A DNA stretch of 64,000 nt from JBPRGH01 sp051418055 (GTDB lineage: Bacteria > Bacteroidota > Bacteroidia > Cytophagales > Cyclobacteriaceae). The stretch covers positions 1-64,000 of the forward strand of contig JBPRGH010000141.1 of the NCBI GenBank assembly GCA_051418055.1, written 5' to 3'. Below are positions 24,596 through 32,977 of the stretch, piece after piece; the first letter of the stretch is position 1, and every line of letters begins with the position of its first letter. The position numbers and the translations under genes are program-made. Under the pieces are notes generated by a model that was given only the letters and a program-made list of their open reading frames with translations, was not told the origin of the DNA and did no database searches.

Positions 24596-26266
24596 ATGAA
24601 AATATTTTACATAATAGTCATTTCCCTTATATCTTCACTGGCATTTGGTCAAAGTGCAAATGCACCATTGTCGGATGATTATTATCATTGGGTGGATCGT
24701 TGGGAAATAAGAACAGGACAACAGCAGGATCTTTTTCAGACCTCATTTAAACCATACTCAAGAAAATTAATTGGAGAATATTTAAGTGCCATGGATTCCA
24801 TCGAATACCCGGCAAGGGAAAAAAATATTCTGCAGTACCTAAAAAGAGACAACTGGGAATGGGTGGATACTGTTGATAATGAAAGTAAAAAACCTTTCCT
24901 GAAATACTTCTGGAGGAAAAAATCAGATTTTTTACATGTACAAACTGAAGATTTTGATCTGCATGTAAATCCTATCCTACATTTCAGCTATGGAAAGGAT
25001 CTGGAGGGAGATTATACCACCTACAGAAATACAAGGGGAATAAGGATAAGGGGTACTGTTGATGAAAGATTCGGCTTTTATTCTTACCTGACGGAAAACC
25101 AGATCCGTACCCCGGATTACGTAAGGGATTTGACCGGTGAATTCAGGGCACTCCCTCATGTTGGCTTCTTTAAAGGTTTTAAGGAAGATGGTTACGATTT
25201 TTTTGATGCACGGGGTTATCTGTCATATCAGGCAAGCAAACATATAAATCTTCAGATGGGACATGATAAGTTCAAGATTGGAAATGGATATCGATCGATG
25301 ATCCTTTCTGATCACGCACCTGCATACTTCTTCCTAAAAATGGAAACGAGGGTTTGGAAAATTAACTATACCAACCTCTTCACAAAAATGGTTGCTAATA
25401 ACCGTGGTGTTGGTAGTGGTTTGGGAGATAAACCTTTTCCTGAAAAATATGCAGTATTCCACCATCTTGGAATTGATATAGGTAAAAAACTAAATGTAGG
25501 CTTGTTTGAGGGAGTAATGATTGGCGCTACAGATACTACCGACGCGGATCTGGAGATTGAATATTTGAATCCTATTATCTTCTACAGGGCTATTGAACAT
25601 AACCGAGGTAGTGGTGATAACGCATTGGTGGGGATGGATTTTCAATACCTCCCGATCAGAGGAGTGTCTTTATATGGTCAGCTGGTTCTTGATGAATTTA
25701 AACTTGAACATTTACGTGCCGGGGATGGCTGGTGGGCGAATAAATTTGGTGTCCAGTTGGGTAGTGAGTGGATTAATGCATTTGGCATTCCTACCCTTGA
25801 CCTGCAGGCCGAAATGAACCTGGCGCGGCCATTCACTTATTCACATACCAACACAGCAAATAGCTACTCACATTTCAGGCAACCGCTGGCTCACCCTTTG
25901 GGGGCAAATTTTAAAGAATACATATTTATTGTCCGTTATCAGCCGGTGAATAACCTCTTTGCGGAATTCCGCCTGATACATGCAGATAAAGGGTTAAACC
26001 CTCAGGGAGAGAACTTTGGTGGTAATATATTAATAACCAATGTGACACGAGAAAAAGAATTTGGGAATGAGATCGGACAGGGTATTGAGCAGAATTTGTC
26101 ACTTTATGTATTTCAGCTATCATATATGTTGAAGCACAATTTATTTATTGATGCAGGCATTCTGTTACGTTCTGATGATCGACCGGAAGTTGGTATAAAT
26201 AACCAGGCTACTTTAATAACTGGCGGTTTGCGCTGGAATATTTTCCCTCAGGCGTATGATTTTTAA
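24596..26266 (+). CDS. Wzi-like outer-membrane protein (capsule assembly family)
   Basis: 556 residues from ATG 24596, which begins a signal peptide (KIFYIIVISLISSLAFGQ); the upstream TTG extension is unlikely. After a short helical region, the protein has many short amphipathic strands with aromatic ends (HVNPILHFSYG, RGIRIRGTVDERFGFYSYLT, NIFPQAYDF at the C-terminus), typical of a barrel, and ends in Phe. The layout and text such as NLQMGHDKFKIGNGYRSMILS match Bacteroidota Wzi-family (capsule assembly) proteins. In E. coli Wzi binds surface polysaccharide. The next gene is an ABC exporter, which suggests envelope transport. Confidence 0.75.
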   Translation: MKIFYIIVISLISSLAFGQSANAPLSDDYYHWVDRWEIRTGQQQDLFQTSFKPYSRKLIGEYLSAMDSIEYPAREKNILQYLKRDNWEWVDTVDNESKKPFLKYFWRKKSDFLHVQTEDFDLHVNPILHFSYGKDLEGDYTTYRNTRGIRIRGTVDERFGFYSYLTENQIRTPDYVRDLTGEFRALPHVGFFKGFKEDGYDFFDARGYLSYQASKHINLQMGHDKFKIGNGYRSMILSDHAPAYFFLKMETRVWKINYTNLFTKMVANNRGVGSGLGDKPFPEKYAVFHHLGIDIGKKLNVGLFEGVMIGATDTTDADLEIEYLNPIIFYRAIEHNRGSGDNALVGMDFQYLPIRGVSLYGQLVLDEFKLEHLRAGDGWWANKFGVQLGSEWINAFGIPTLDLQAEMNLARPFTYSHTNTANSYSHFRQPLAHPLGANFKEYIFIVRYQPVNNLFAEFRLIHADKGLNPQGENFGGNILITNVTREKEFGNEIGQGIEQNLSLYVFQLSYMLKHNLFIDAGILLRSDDRPEVGINNQATLITGGLRWNIFPQAYDF

Positions 26267-26299
26267 CCACTCTCATTAATATTTTGCAGTTTTGCAGTA

Positions 26300-28132
26300 G
26301 TGAAAATATTCTTTAGGATCTTCAAATATGCCGACAGGCTGGGGCTTTATTTCCCTCAGTATGTCTTATATACCGTTCTGGCGGTAATTTTCAGTGCTTT
26401 TAACCTGGTGTTACTAATGCCACTTATGCGTGTGCTTTTTAATCAGGTTGATGAGACGCTGGAATCAGCTAGTGCTACGCCACCTGATTTTTCTCTTTCT
26501 ACCGAATGGCTGGAGGAGGCATTCCAGTATTATTTTTCACAGATCATTATTGAGAGCGGGCGAGAAACAGCTTTATTGTTTGTATGTATTATAATAGTGG
26601 CATCAGTCTTTCTAGCTAATTTATTCCGCTATCTGTCTGCCCTTATTTCTGCCCATATAAGGATGGATACAATCAAAAATCTCCGGATGCATATCTTCGA
26701 CAGGATCTCCATGCTACATATTGGCTACTTCAGTACCGAGAGGAAAGGAGATATGATCTCACGTGTAACTAACGATATACAGGAGATTGAAGTATCTGTA
26801 TTGGGAGGACTAAAAACATTTTTAAAAGAGCCTCTAACGATAATTGTTTATTTCATTATACTTTTTAAAATTTCTTTTGAGCTTACAATTTTTACAATAA
26901 TCATACTCCCTGTAACAGGGGGGATTATGACCGAGATTATCAGGCGATTAAAAAAACGTGCAAAACAGAGCCAGGAATCGTTGGGCAGACTGGTAAATAT
27001 CCTGGATGAGACAATCGGGGGCATGAGAGTTGTAAAGGCTTTTAACGCGCGTAAATATGTTGTTGATAAGGTCGATAAAGAAACCAGTTACTACAGGAGA
27101 GTAAACCTTTCTCTTTTAAGAAAACGTGAGCTTGCATCTCCATTATCAGAGGCGCTTGGTGTTTCTATCGTTGCACTCATCCTCTTTTATGGTGGTACTT
27201 TGGTCTTAAATGACGAATCACCTTTAGATGCCAGTGCCTTCATTACTTATCTGGCCGTATTTTCTCAAATAATCAGCCCCGCAAAGGCCTTCTCAACAGG
27301 GATCTCAGGTGTCCAAAAGGGACTGGTTTCAGCCAGCCGGGTATTTACGGTTATAGACCAGCAGTCTGAAATTAAGGATAAACCTGATGCGATTGAGCTT
27401 GAAAAATTCACTGATAGCCTGAAATTTGAAAATGTAAGTTTTGCTTATGACAATACCAGGGTGCTTAAAAATATTAACCTGGAAATAAAAAAAGGTAAAA
27501 TGGTTGCTTTGGTAGGCCCTTCCGGAGGAGGTAAGTCTACTTTGGCTGACCTTGTACCGAGATTTTATGATCCTACGGAAGGCCGGATCCTGATTGATGG
27601 CCATGATCTGCGCGACCTGCAACTGTTTAGCTCACGTGCCAAAATGGGTATTGTAACCCAGGAATCAATATTATTTAATGATACCATCTTTAATAACATA
27701 GCATTTGGTTTTGAAAATGCCAGTGAAGAAAATGTAGTTAAAGCTGCTAAAATTGCCAATGCACATAATTTTATTGTAGAGCTAGAAAATGGCTATGAAA
27801 CTAATATTGGAGAAAGGGGAGGAAAACTTTCCGGGGGTCAGCGACAAAGGATCAGCATTGCCCGTGCGGTACTGAAGAATCCACCAATATTAATTCTTGA
27901 TGAAGCAACATCCGCTCTGGATAGTGAATCTGAAATGCTCGTGCAGGAAGCTTTGCATAATCTGATGCAAAACAGGACCTCGTTGGTTATAGCCCATCGA
28001 TTAAGCACAATTCAACATGCTGATGAGATCATTGTTATTCAAAATGGTGAGATCGTTGAACGTGGCACACATGACGAACTGATAGATCACGAAGGGGTGT
28101 ATAAAAAGCTGCAGTCGATCCAAAACACATAA
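26300..28132 (+). CDS. MsbA-like ABC exporter (fused membrane and ATPase domains)
   Basis: 610 residues beginning at GTG 26300. An N-terminal six-helix domain (residues 15-320) carries the coupling region RMDTIKNLRMHIFDRI and the line HIGYFSTERKGDMISRVTND. The ATPase domain (from about residue 375) has Walker A GPSGGGKST, the ABC signature LSGGQRQRIS, Walker B ILILDEATSALD and the switch His in IAHRLST. Fused half-transporters like this work as homodimers; MsbA exports lipid A core. The substrate is inferred. It follows the Wzi-like gene by 33 bases and is followed by a long hairpin. Confidence 0.9.
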   Translation: MKIFFRIFKYADRLGLYFPQYVLYTVLAVIFSAFNLVLLMPLMRVLFNQVDETLESASATPPDFSLSTEWLEEAFQYYFSQIIIESGRETALLFVCIIIVASVFLANLFRYLSALISAHIRMDTIKNLRMHIFDRISMLHIGYFSTERKGDMISRVTNDIQEIEVSVLGGLKTFLKEPLTIIVYFIILFKISFELTIFTIIILPVTGGIMTEIIRRLKKRAKQSQESLGRLVNILDETIGGMRVVKAFNARKYVVDKVDKETSYYRRVNLSLLRKRELASPLSEALGVSIVALILFYGGTLVLNDESPLDASAFITYLAVFSQIISPAKAFSTGISGVQKGLVSASRVFTVIDQQSEIKDKPDAIELEKFTDSLKFENVSFAYDNTRVLKNINLEIKKGKMVALVGPSGGGKSTLADLVPRFYDPTEGRILIDGHDLRDLQLFSSRAKMGIVTQESILFNDTIFNNIAFGFENASEENVVKAAKIANAHNFIVELENGYETNIGERGGKLSGGQRQRISIARAVLKNPPILILDEATSALDSESEMLVQEALHNLMQNRTSLVIAHRLSTIQHADEIIVIQNGEIVERGTHDELIDHEGVYKKLQSIQNT

Positions 28133-28216
28133 TTTAAATCTGAAATAGGAAATTATAGAAAATCAGAAATCTGAAATTATAATTTTTCAGATTTCTGATT
28201 TCACATTTCAGATTTA
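28133..28216 (+). terminator. Long perfect hairpin with nested repeats after the ABC exporter
   Basis: AAATCAGAAATCTGAAA (28160-28176) and TTTCAGATTTCTGATTT (28185-28201) form a 17-bp perfect stem with an 8-base loop. Outer, weaker AAATCTGAAAT / ATTTCAGATTT arms flank it. It may end transcription. The units resemble the AT-rich repeats found after other genes in this window. Confidence 0.65.
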
Positions 28217-28281
28217 GAAACCAGTCATTATTTTATCTTTAAATAAACTTTCATAGATTTAGGCCTTATAAATAAAAACTG

Positions 28282-28656
28282 ATGAAAAGAGGGAAAACAA
28301 TATTTCTTATCATTTACCTGGTCTTTCACCTGCTGCTGCTGGTGTCGGCAATTGTAGTGAATCTACGTTCAGAAGATTTTGAGTTTCTGTTTTCGGTAAG
28401 AGATCAAATGGGGACCATGGTTTGGTTTGCTATTATTGGCCTGGTGCTGTTTATAATCAACGTGATTATAATGAGCGTCTCTAATAATCATCATAAGAAG
28501 AAGGAGGAAGAGTTGCGTCAGGAGATCAATTCGCTAAAAGCAAAGATCTATGATCTTCAGGATGCCAAAAGCTCAGTAACGCCTACTCAGCCAACTACTC
28601 CCGTAAAGCCGGTAGAGAAGAAACCTTCTGGTTCGGATGATAAAACGGAAAAATAA
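28282..28656 (+). CDS. Small membrane protein with coiled coil
   Basis: 124 residues: two membrane helices (IFLIIYLVFHLLLLVSAIVV and TMVWFAIIGLVLFIINVIIM) with a short loop, then a charged coiled coil (KKKEEELRQEINSLKAKIYD) and a Pro/Thr-rich Lys-ending tail. I do not recognise a named family. The gmhA ATG begins immediately after its stop (TAAATG), so the two are likely cotranscribed; a shared role in envelope sugar supply is only inferred. Confidence 0.75.
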   Translation: MKRGKTIFLIIYLVFHLLLLVSAIVVNLRSEDFEFLFSVRDQMGTMVWFAIIGLVLFIINVIIMSVSNNHHKKKEEELRQEINSLKAKIYDLQDAKSSVTPTQPTTPVKPVEKKPSGSDDKTEK

Positions 28657-29238
28657 ATGCAGGATTTAGCGCTACGGGAATTGCAGGAAGCTGCGCGGGT
28701 GCTGGATATTTTCCTGAAGGATGAAAAAAATCTAAAGCAAATTACAGCAGCCGCCGAGTTACTTACCGAAGCAATTAAAAACAATAAGAAAATTCTCTCC
28801 TGTGGCAATGGGGGTTCGCATTGTGATGCGATGCATTTCGCCGAAGAGCTGAGCGGGCGCTATAGGGAGAACCGACGGGCATTGCCTGCCATTGCTATTT
28901 CTGATGCCTCGCATATTACCTGTACGGGCAATGATTTTGGATTTGAATACATCTTTTCCAGGTATGTGGAAGCGGTAGGCAATGAAGGAGATGTGCTATT
29001 TGTATTAAGCACTAGCGGAAATTCAAAAAATATAATTAAAGCAGCAGAAGCGGCACGTCAGAAAAAAATGATGGTGGTGGCGTTAACAGGGAAAGATGGC
29101 GGTAAACTTGCCGCACATGCTGATATAGAAATTCGAGTAGCCCATGATGGCTATGCAGACAGGATACAGGAAATTCATATTAAAATAATTCATGTTCTTA
29201 TATTACTCATAGAAAAACAACTATTTAATGCTGGCTAA
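28657..29238 (+). CDS. gmhA: Sedoheptulose-7-phosphate isomerase
   Basis: 193 residues of SIS-domain fold. LSCGNGGSHCDAMHFAEELS is the GmhA phosphate/metal region, with later STSGNSKNIIKAAEAA and EIHIKIIHVLILLIE supplying a second His. The enzyme isomerises sedoheptulose 7-phosphate, the first step to heptose in LPS. No other heptose genes are in the window. The ATG directly follows the previous stop, and the ComM-like gene overlaps the end by 11 bases. Confidence 0.92.
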   Translation: MQDLALRELQEAARVLDIFLKDEKNLKQITAAAELLTEAIKNNKKILSCGNGGSHCDAMHFAEELSGRYRENRRALPAIAISDASHITCTGNDFGFEYIFSRYVEAVGNEGDVLFVLSTSGNSKNIIKAAEAARQKKMMVVALTGKDGGKLAAHADIEIRVAHDGYADRIQEIHIKIIHVLILLIEKQLFNAG

Positions 29239-30766
29239 AACATTTGGAGGAGCAGTATTTGGTGTTGATGCGAGGTTGATTTCAGTGGAGGTAAATGTAG
29301 GTCAGGGAACAAAATATTATTTAAGCGGTCTACCTGATAGCGCAGTAAAAGAAAGTGAGCATCGTATTGAATCTGCGATAAAACATTTAGGATATAATTT
29401 TCCACGGATAAAAGTGGTTGTGAATCTTGCACCGGCCGATATTCGCAAGGAAGGTACGGCTTATGATCTGCCTATAGCACTGAGTATACTTAAAGCTTCA
29501 GGACAACTCTCAACTGAGCTTCTTGAGCAGTATGTTATAATGGGTGAATTATCTCTTGATGGATTGTTGCGCCCTATAAAAGGAGTATTACCCATTGCTA
29601 TTGAGGCAAGGAAAAATAAATTTAAAGGGTTTATCCTGCCAAAGGAAAATGCTCGTGAAGCGGCCATTGTAAGTGACCTGGATGTAATAGGGGTAGAAAA
29701 TATTGGTGAGGCAATTGATTTTATAGAAGGTAATCTGGAAATAGAACCTCTGAAAGTCGATACAAGGGATGTGTTTGCCTATGAAGTCAATAATTATGGC
29801 GTTGACTTTGCCGATGTCCAGGGTCAGGAAAATATTAAAAGAGCAATGGAAATTGCTGCTGCCGGTGGCCATAATGCCATTATGATCGGCCCTCCTGGTG
29901 CTGGTAAAACCATGCTGGCAAAAAGATTACCATCTATTTTACCCCCCTTATCGCTTTACGAAGCGCTGGAAACAACTAAAATCCACTCGGTTGCAGGAAG
30001 ATTGGGAGCAGATGCTTCTCTTATCAGCACTCGTCCTTTCAGAAGTCCCCACCATACGGTTAGTGATGTGGCTTTAGTTGGCGGAGGGGGTCATCCGCAA
30101 CCGGGAGAGATCTCGCTGGCTCATAATGGGGTGCTGTTTTTAGATGAGTTACCTGAATTTAAAAGAACGGTGCTGGAAGTAATGCGTCAGCCAATGGAAG
30201 AGCGCAGGGTGACTATCAGCAGGGCAAAGATCAGTATTGACTATCCCGCCAATTTTATGCTGATTGCCAGCATGAACCCATGTCCATGCGGATATTATAA
30301 TCACCCGGAGAAGGAATGTGTTTGTGGGCCTGGAATTGTACAGCGATATCTTAATAAAGTAAGCGGACCTTTGCTTGACCGCATAGACCTGCACGTGGAG
30401 GTTACACCTGTTTCCTTTGATCAGATGACGGGCGGTCGGAAGACTGAAAGCAGTGATGAGATAAGAGAAAGGGTAATTAAAGCCAGGGAAAGACAGGCTG
30501 AGCGATTTAAGGAGCAGGAGGATGTTCATTGTAATGCAATGATGGGAAGCCAGCAGGTAAAGGAGGTGTGTAACATTAATAAGGCCGGAAATACATTGCT
30601 AAAAACTGCCATGGATAGATTAGGCTTGTCTGCAAGAGCTTATGACCGTATCTTAAAAGTCTCCAGGACTATTGCCGATCTTGCCGATAGTGATGATATC
30701 CAGATTGAGCACCTGGCAGAAGCTATTCAGTACAGGAGCCTTGATAGAGAAGGCTGGGCTGGGTAG
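29228..30766 (+). CDS. YifB/ComM-family Mg-chelatase-like AAA ATPase
   Basis: 512 residues. An N-terminal ribosomal S5-like fold (AKTFGGAVFGVDARLISVEV) precedes the AAA+ domain with Walker A GPPGAGKTMLAKRLP and DELPEFKRTVLEVMRQP (Walker B region), then a cysteine cluster PCPCGYYNHPEKECVCGP and the C-terminal helical domain ending SLDREGWAG. ComM of Vibrio is a branch-migration helicase for natural transformation. The start overlaps gmhA by 11 bases, so they are cotranscribed. Whether this strain is competent is not shown, though a ComEA-like gene is at 37 kb. Confidence 0.92.
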   Translation: MLAKTFGGAVFGVDARLISVEVNVGQGTKYYLSGLPDSAVKESEHRIESAIKHLGYNFPRIKVVVNLAPADIRKEGTAYDLPIALSILKASGQLSTELLEQYVIMGELSLDGLLRPIKGVLPIAIEARKNKFKGFILPKENAREAAIVSDLDVIGVENIGEAIDFIEGNLEIEPLKVDTRDVFAYEVNNYGVDFADVQGQENIKRAMEIAAAGGHNAIMIGPPGAGKTMLAKRLPSILPPLSLYEALETTKIHSVAGRLGADASLISTRPFRSPHHTVSDVALVGGGGHPQPGEISLAHNGVLFLDELPEFKRTVLEVMRQPMEERRVTISRAKISIDYPANFMLIASMNPCPCGYYNHPEKECVCGPGIVQRYLNKVSGPLLDRIDLHVEVTPVSFDQMTGGRKTESSDEIRERVIKARERQAERFKEQEDVHCNAMMGSQQVKEVCNINKAGNTLLKTAMDRLGLSARAYDRILKVSRTIADLADSDDIQIEHLAEAIQYRSLDREGWAG

Positions 30767-30918
30767 GGTGCTGAGCGGGATACTCAGTTATATTAGTATA
30801 TGGTAGGCTAAGCATAGAGGACCTACGATCAGATCAGGATAGGGAAAAAAATTTTAATTTTTTTTGTGTCCAACCATTTACAGGTAATCTGGGTCTTGAG
30901 AATAATTTTAATTGAAAA

Positions 30919-31236
30919 ATGCGATACTATCTCCTATTGCCCGTTCTGCTTTTAATAAGTTGTGAGGATTCAGCATCTGATTATACAGGGTGTGGATGTG
31001 AGGACGGATATGTAGTCCGGGAATTAAAAGGCGTAACAGGAACTATTGAAGAGAATTTTAATTCGTATGCTATTTTTACTGAAAAGCATCAGGCCTTAGT
31101 TTCCTGTGGCGGATTACCTGATAGCCTGGAGATGTCTGGAATTAAAGTAAAATTCAGCGGTAATATCTTAAATCCTTGTCCTAACGCTAGATATTCAGGC
31201 ACTTTATTAGAGATTACTAAAATTGAAAAATTATAG
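30919..31236 (+). CDS. Small lipoprotein, cysteine-rich
   Basis: 105 residues with a lipoprotein signal (LLLISC). The mature part has CGCEDGYVV, VSCGG and NPCPNA, four further cysteines that could form disulfides, and otherwise short strands (GIKVKFSGNIL). No named family recognised. It stands alone between the ComM-like gene and the convergent SDR gene; a short AT-rich repeat follows. Confidence 0.7.
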   Translation: MRYYLLLPVLLLISCEDSASDYTGCGCEDGYVVRELKGVTGTIEENFNSYAIFTEKHQALVSCGGLPDSLEMSGIKVKFSGNILNPCPNARYSGTLLEITKIEKL

Positions 31237-31246
31237 AATCAATTTA

Positions 31247-31282
31247 ATATCTCACATCTCATATCTAAAATCTCACATCTAA
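31247..31282. repeat. ATCTAAAATCT-type simple repeat, after the lipoprotein and SDR genes
   Basis: AATATCTCACATCTCATATC followed by TAAAATCTCACATCTAATT: alternating ATATCT, CACATCT and TAAAATCT units between convergent genes. Related tracts lie at 28133-28216, 32053-32159, 50398-50434 and 56944-57015. It follows the SDR stop directly. Confidence 0.6.
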
Positions 31283-32044
31283 TTAATGCATATAACTCCC
31301 CGCATTTACATGGAAAGTCGCTCCGGTAGCATGTTTGGCTAATCCACTGGCGAGAAAAGTAATAAGTGGGGCAATATCCTCAGGCTTTGTCAGCTCCGGC
31401 AATGCAATATCATTAAGCGCAAAATCCTCGCCGTATTCATCAATGAAATCCTGAGCCATTTCTGTACGGGTAAATCCGGGAGCTATGCCGTAGCAGACAA
31501 TATTTTGTTTACCATAAGCACGTGCTATGGATTTTGTTAATGCCTCCACACCCCCTTTTGAAGCGGCATAGGCAAGATACTCTTTTGTGTCCCCACGATA
31601 AGCAGCACGGGAGCTGACATTTATGATTATGCCTTCTTGTTTTTTATCTGTAAAATAATTTACAGCCTCTCTGCAGATAATTGCGGAAGCAGTAAGGTTG
31701 ACATTTATTGTCTCCTGCCAGCTTGTAAGCCACTGGTTGAATTCTCCATCAGGTGGTGAGTTTACAGCAACACCCGCATTATTGATCACCACATCCAGTT
31801 TTCCATACTGATCGATTACCTTACGCACCAGTTTATGTGCTTCTTCAGTACTGCCAAGATTAGCCTGAAAAGCTTTGCTCTCATGGCCAATATCAGCAGC
31901 CAGTGCTTCGGCTTTATTTAAATTAAAATTTGCATGTAAGGCTACTGTGCCACCGGCGCCACCAATTGTCTTTGCTATAGCAGCACCAATTCCCCGTGAA
32001 GCACCTGTTATCAGCACTACTTTTTTAGATAGATCTATTTTCAT
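31283..32044 (-). CDS. SDR-family oxidoreductase
   Basis: 253 residues, classical short-chain dehydrogenase: TGASRGIGAAIAKTIGGAGG (NAD(P) binding), DVVINNAGV, catalytic Ser in INVSSRAAYRGDTKEYLAYA with YAASKGG supplying Tyr and Lys. The C-terminus (GLAKHATGATFHVNAGSYM) fits the FabG-like branch. The substrate is unknown. It is separated by 87 bases from the propeller gene upstream. Confidence 0.88.
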   Translation of the reverse strand: MKIDLSKKVVLITGASRGIGAAIAKTIGGAGGTVALHANFNLNKAEALAADIGHESKAFQANLGSTEEAHKLVRKVIDQYGKLDVVINNAGVAVNSPPDGEFNQWLTSWQETINVNLTASAIICREAVNYFTDKKQEGIIINVSSRAAYRGDTKEYLAYAASKGGVEALTKSIARAYGKQNIVCYGIAPGFTRTEMAQDFIDEYGEDFALNDIALPELTKPEDIAPLITFLASGLAKHATGATFHVNAGSYMH

Positions 32045-32052
32045 GGATGAGT

Positions 32053-32159
32053 TTAGAGTTTAAAGTTTAGAGTTTAAAGTTCAAGGTTTAAAGTTTAATG
32101 TTCTAAGTTCTAAAAGCTTATATCTAAAATCTTACATCTTATATCTAAAATCCAATATC
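32053..32159. repeat. Compound AT-rich repeat between SDR and propeller genes
   Basis: TTTAGAGTTTAAAG units (direct, at least two) are followed by TATATCTAAAATCTTACATC and TTATATCTAAAATCC. The last eight codons of the propeller gene (ILDFRYKM and stop) lie inside the second part. It may have replaced or trimmed that gene's natural end. Confidence 0.6.
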
Positions 32160-32977
32160 ACCTTAAAAAATTTTCCGGCTTCATTACTAACGATCATTTC
32201 GTTATCTGAGATAAAAGCAAGAGCTTCTGACTGTCCGAAACGTGTGGTTTCAATTAGCAAATACGGATTTTCGTAAAGTTTTTCTCCCTCACGCTTGAAG
32301 ATATAGATCTTGCCATAGCTTAATAAAGCCACTAACGAGCCATCGGGGCTAATATCAGCTCCGGTGATCATACCATTCAGCCTGATTTCCTCAGTGGGTA
32401 TTAAATTATATTCACCAATGGTATCAGGTAATATATAATGCTTCACACATTTTCTGCCTCTGTTTTTGCTGAACAGATGAAGCTTATTATCCTGCCAGAA
32501 TAATGCTTCACTATCAAAATTCATCTTTTCTTTGGGAGGTGGAAAATGTTCCTGCTGTGCATATGTAATATGTATTGTATCCAGTGAGGATAACTCTTTA
32601 TTAAATTTATATATGCGCAGATTTTTTCTTTGGTTGAGGTTATTACCGATATCACCTATATAAAAATTATCTTGTTCATCAACGGTTAGCGCTTCCCAAT
32701 CTATATTTGATGTACTGCCAACAGAAATAGTATCCTGGATCTGCAGGTTTTTATTTAACAAATAAAGCTCCGGCTCTCCTCCACTATCTACCAGAAAATA
32801 AAGATTTCCCTGATATGCTGTTATTCCGGAAATTTCAGGAGCATGAATAGTACCCAGGTTTTCAATTGTATAATATTTCTTCCCCTGTGTGAAATCCAGC
32901 CGCTGTGCTTCGAAATCCAGCTTTCCAAAAAAAGCTTTTAAAAACAATGCTACACCAACTAACTTATACCTCCACAT
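32132..32977 (-). CDS. Beta-propeller protein (SdiA-regulated-like)
   Basis: 281 residues with a hydrophobic N-terminal segment (YKLVGVALFLKAFFG) that could be a signal. The body has repeating strand-turn units (GITAYQGNLYFLVDSGG, NIDWEALTVDEQDNFYIGD, GADISPDGSLVALLSYGKIY) with LYxLN- and DxxGN-like turns, as in the SdiA-regulated family of propellers. The ATG overlaps the helicase end by 14 bases. The C-terminal residues come from an AT-rich repeat. Function unknown. Confidence 0.65.
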   Translation of the reverse strand: MWRYKLVGVALFLKAFFGKLDFEAQRLDFTQGKKYYTIENLGTIHAPEISGITAYQGNLYFLVDSGGEPELYLLNKNLQIQDTISVGSTSNIDWEALTVDEQDNFYIGDIGNNLNQRKNLRIYKFNKELSSLDTIHITYAQQEHFPPPKEKMNFDSEALFWQDNKLHLFSKNRGRKCVKHYILPDTIGEYNLIPTEEIRLNGMITGADISPDGSLVALLSYGKIYIFKREGEKLYENPYLLIETTRFGQSEALAFISDNEMIVSNEAGKFFKVILDFRYKM

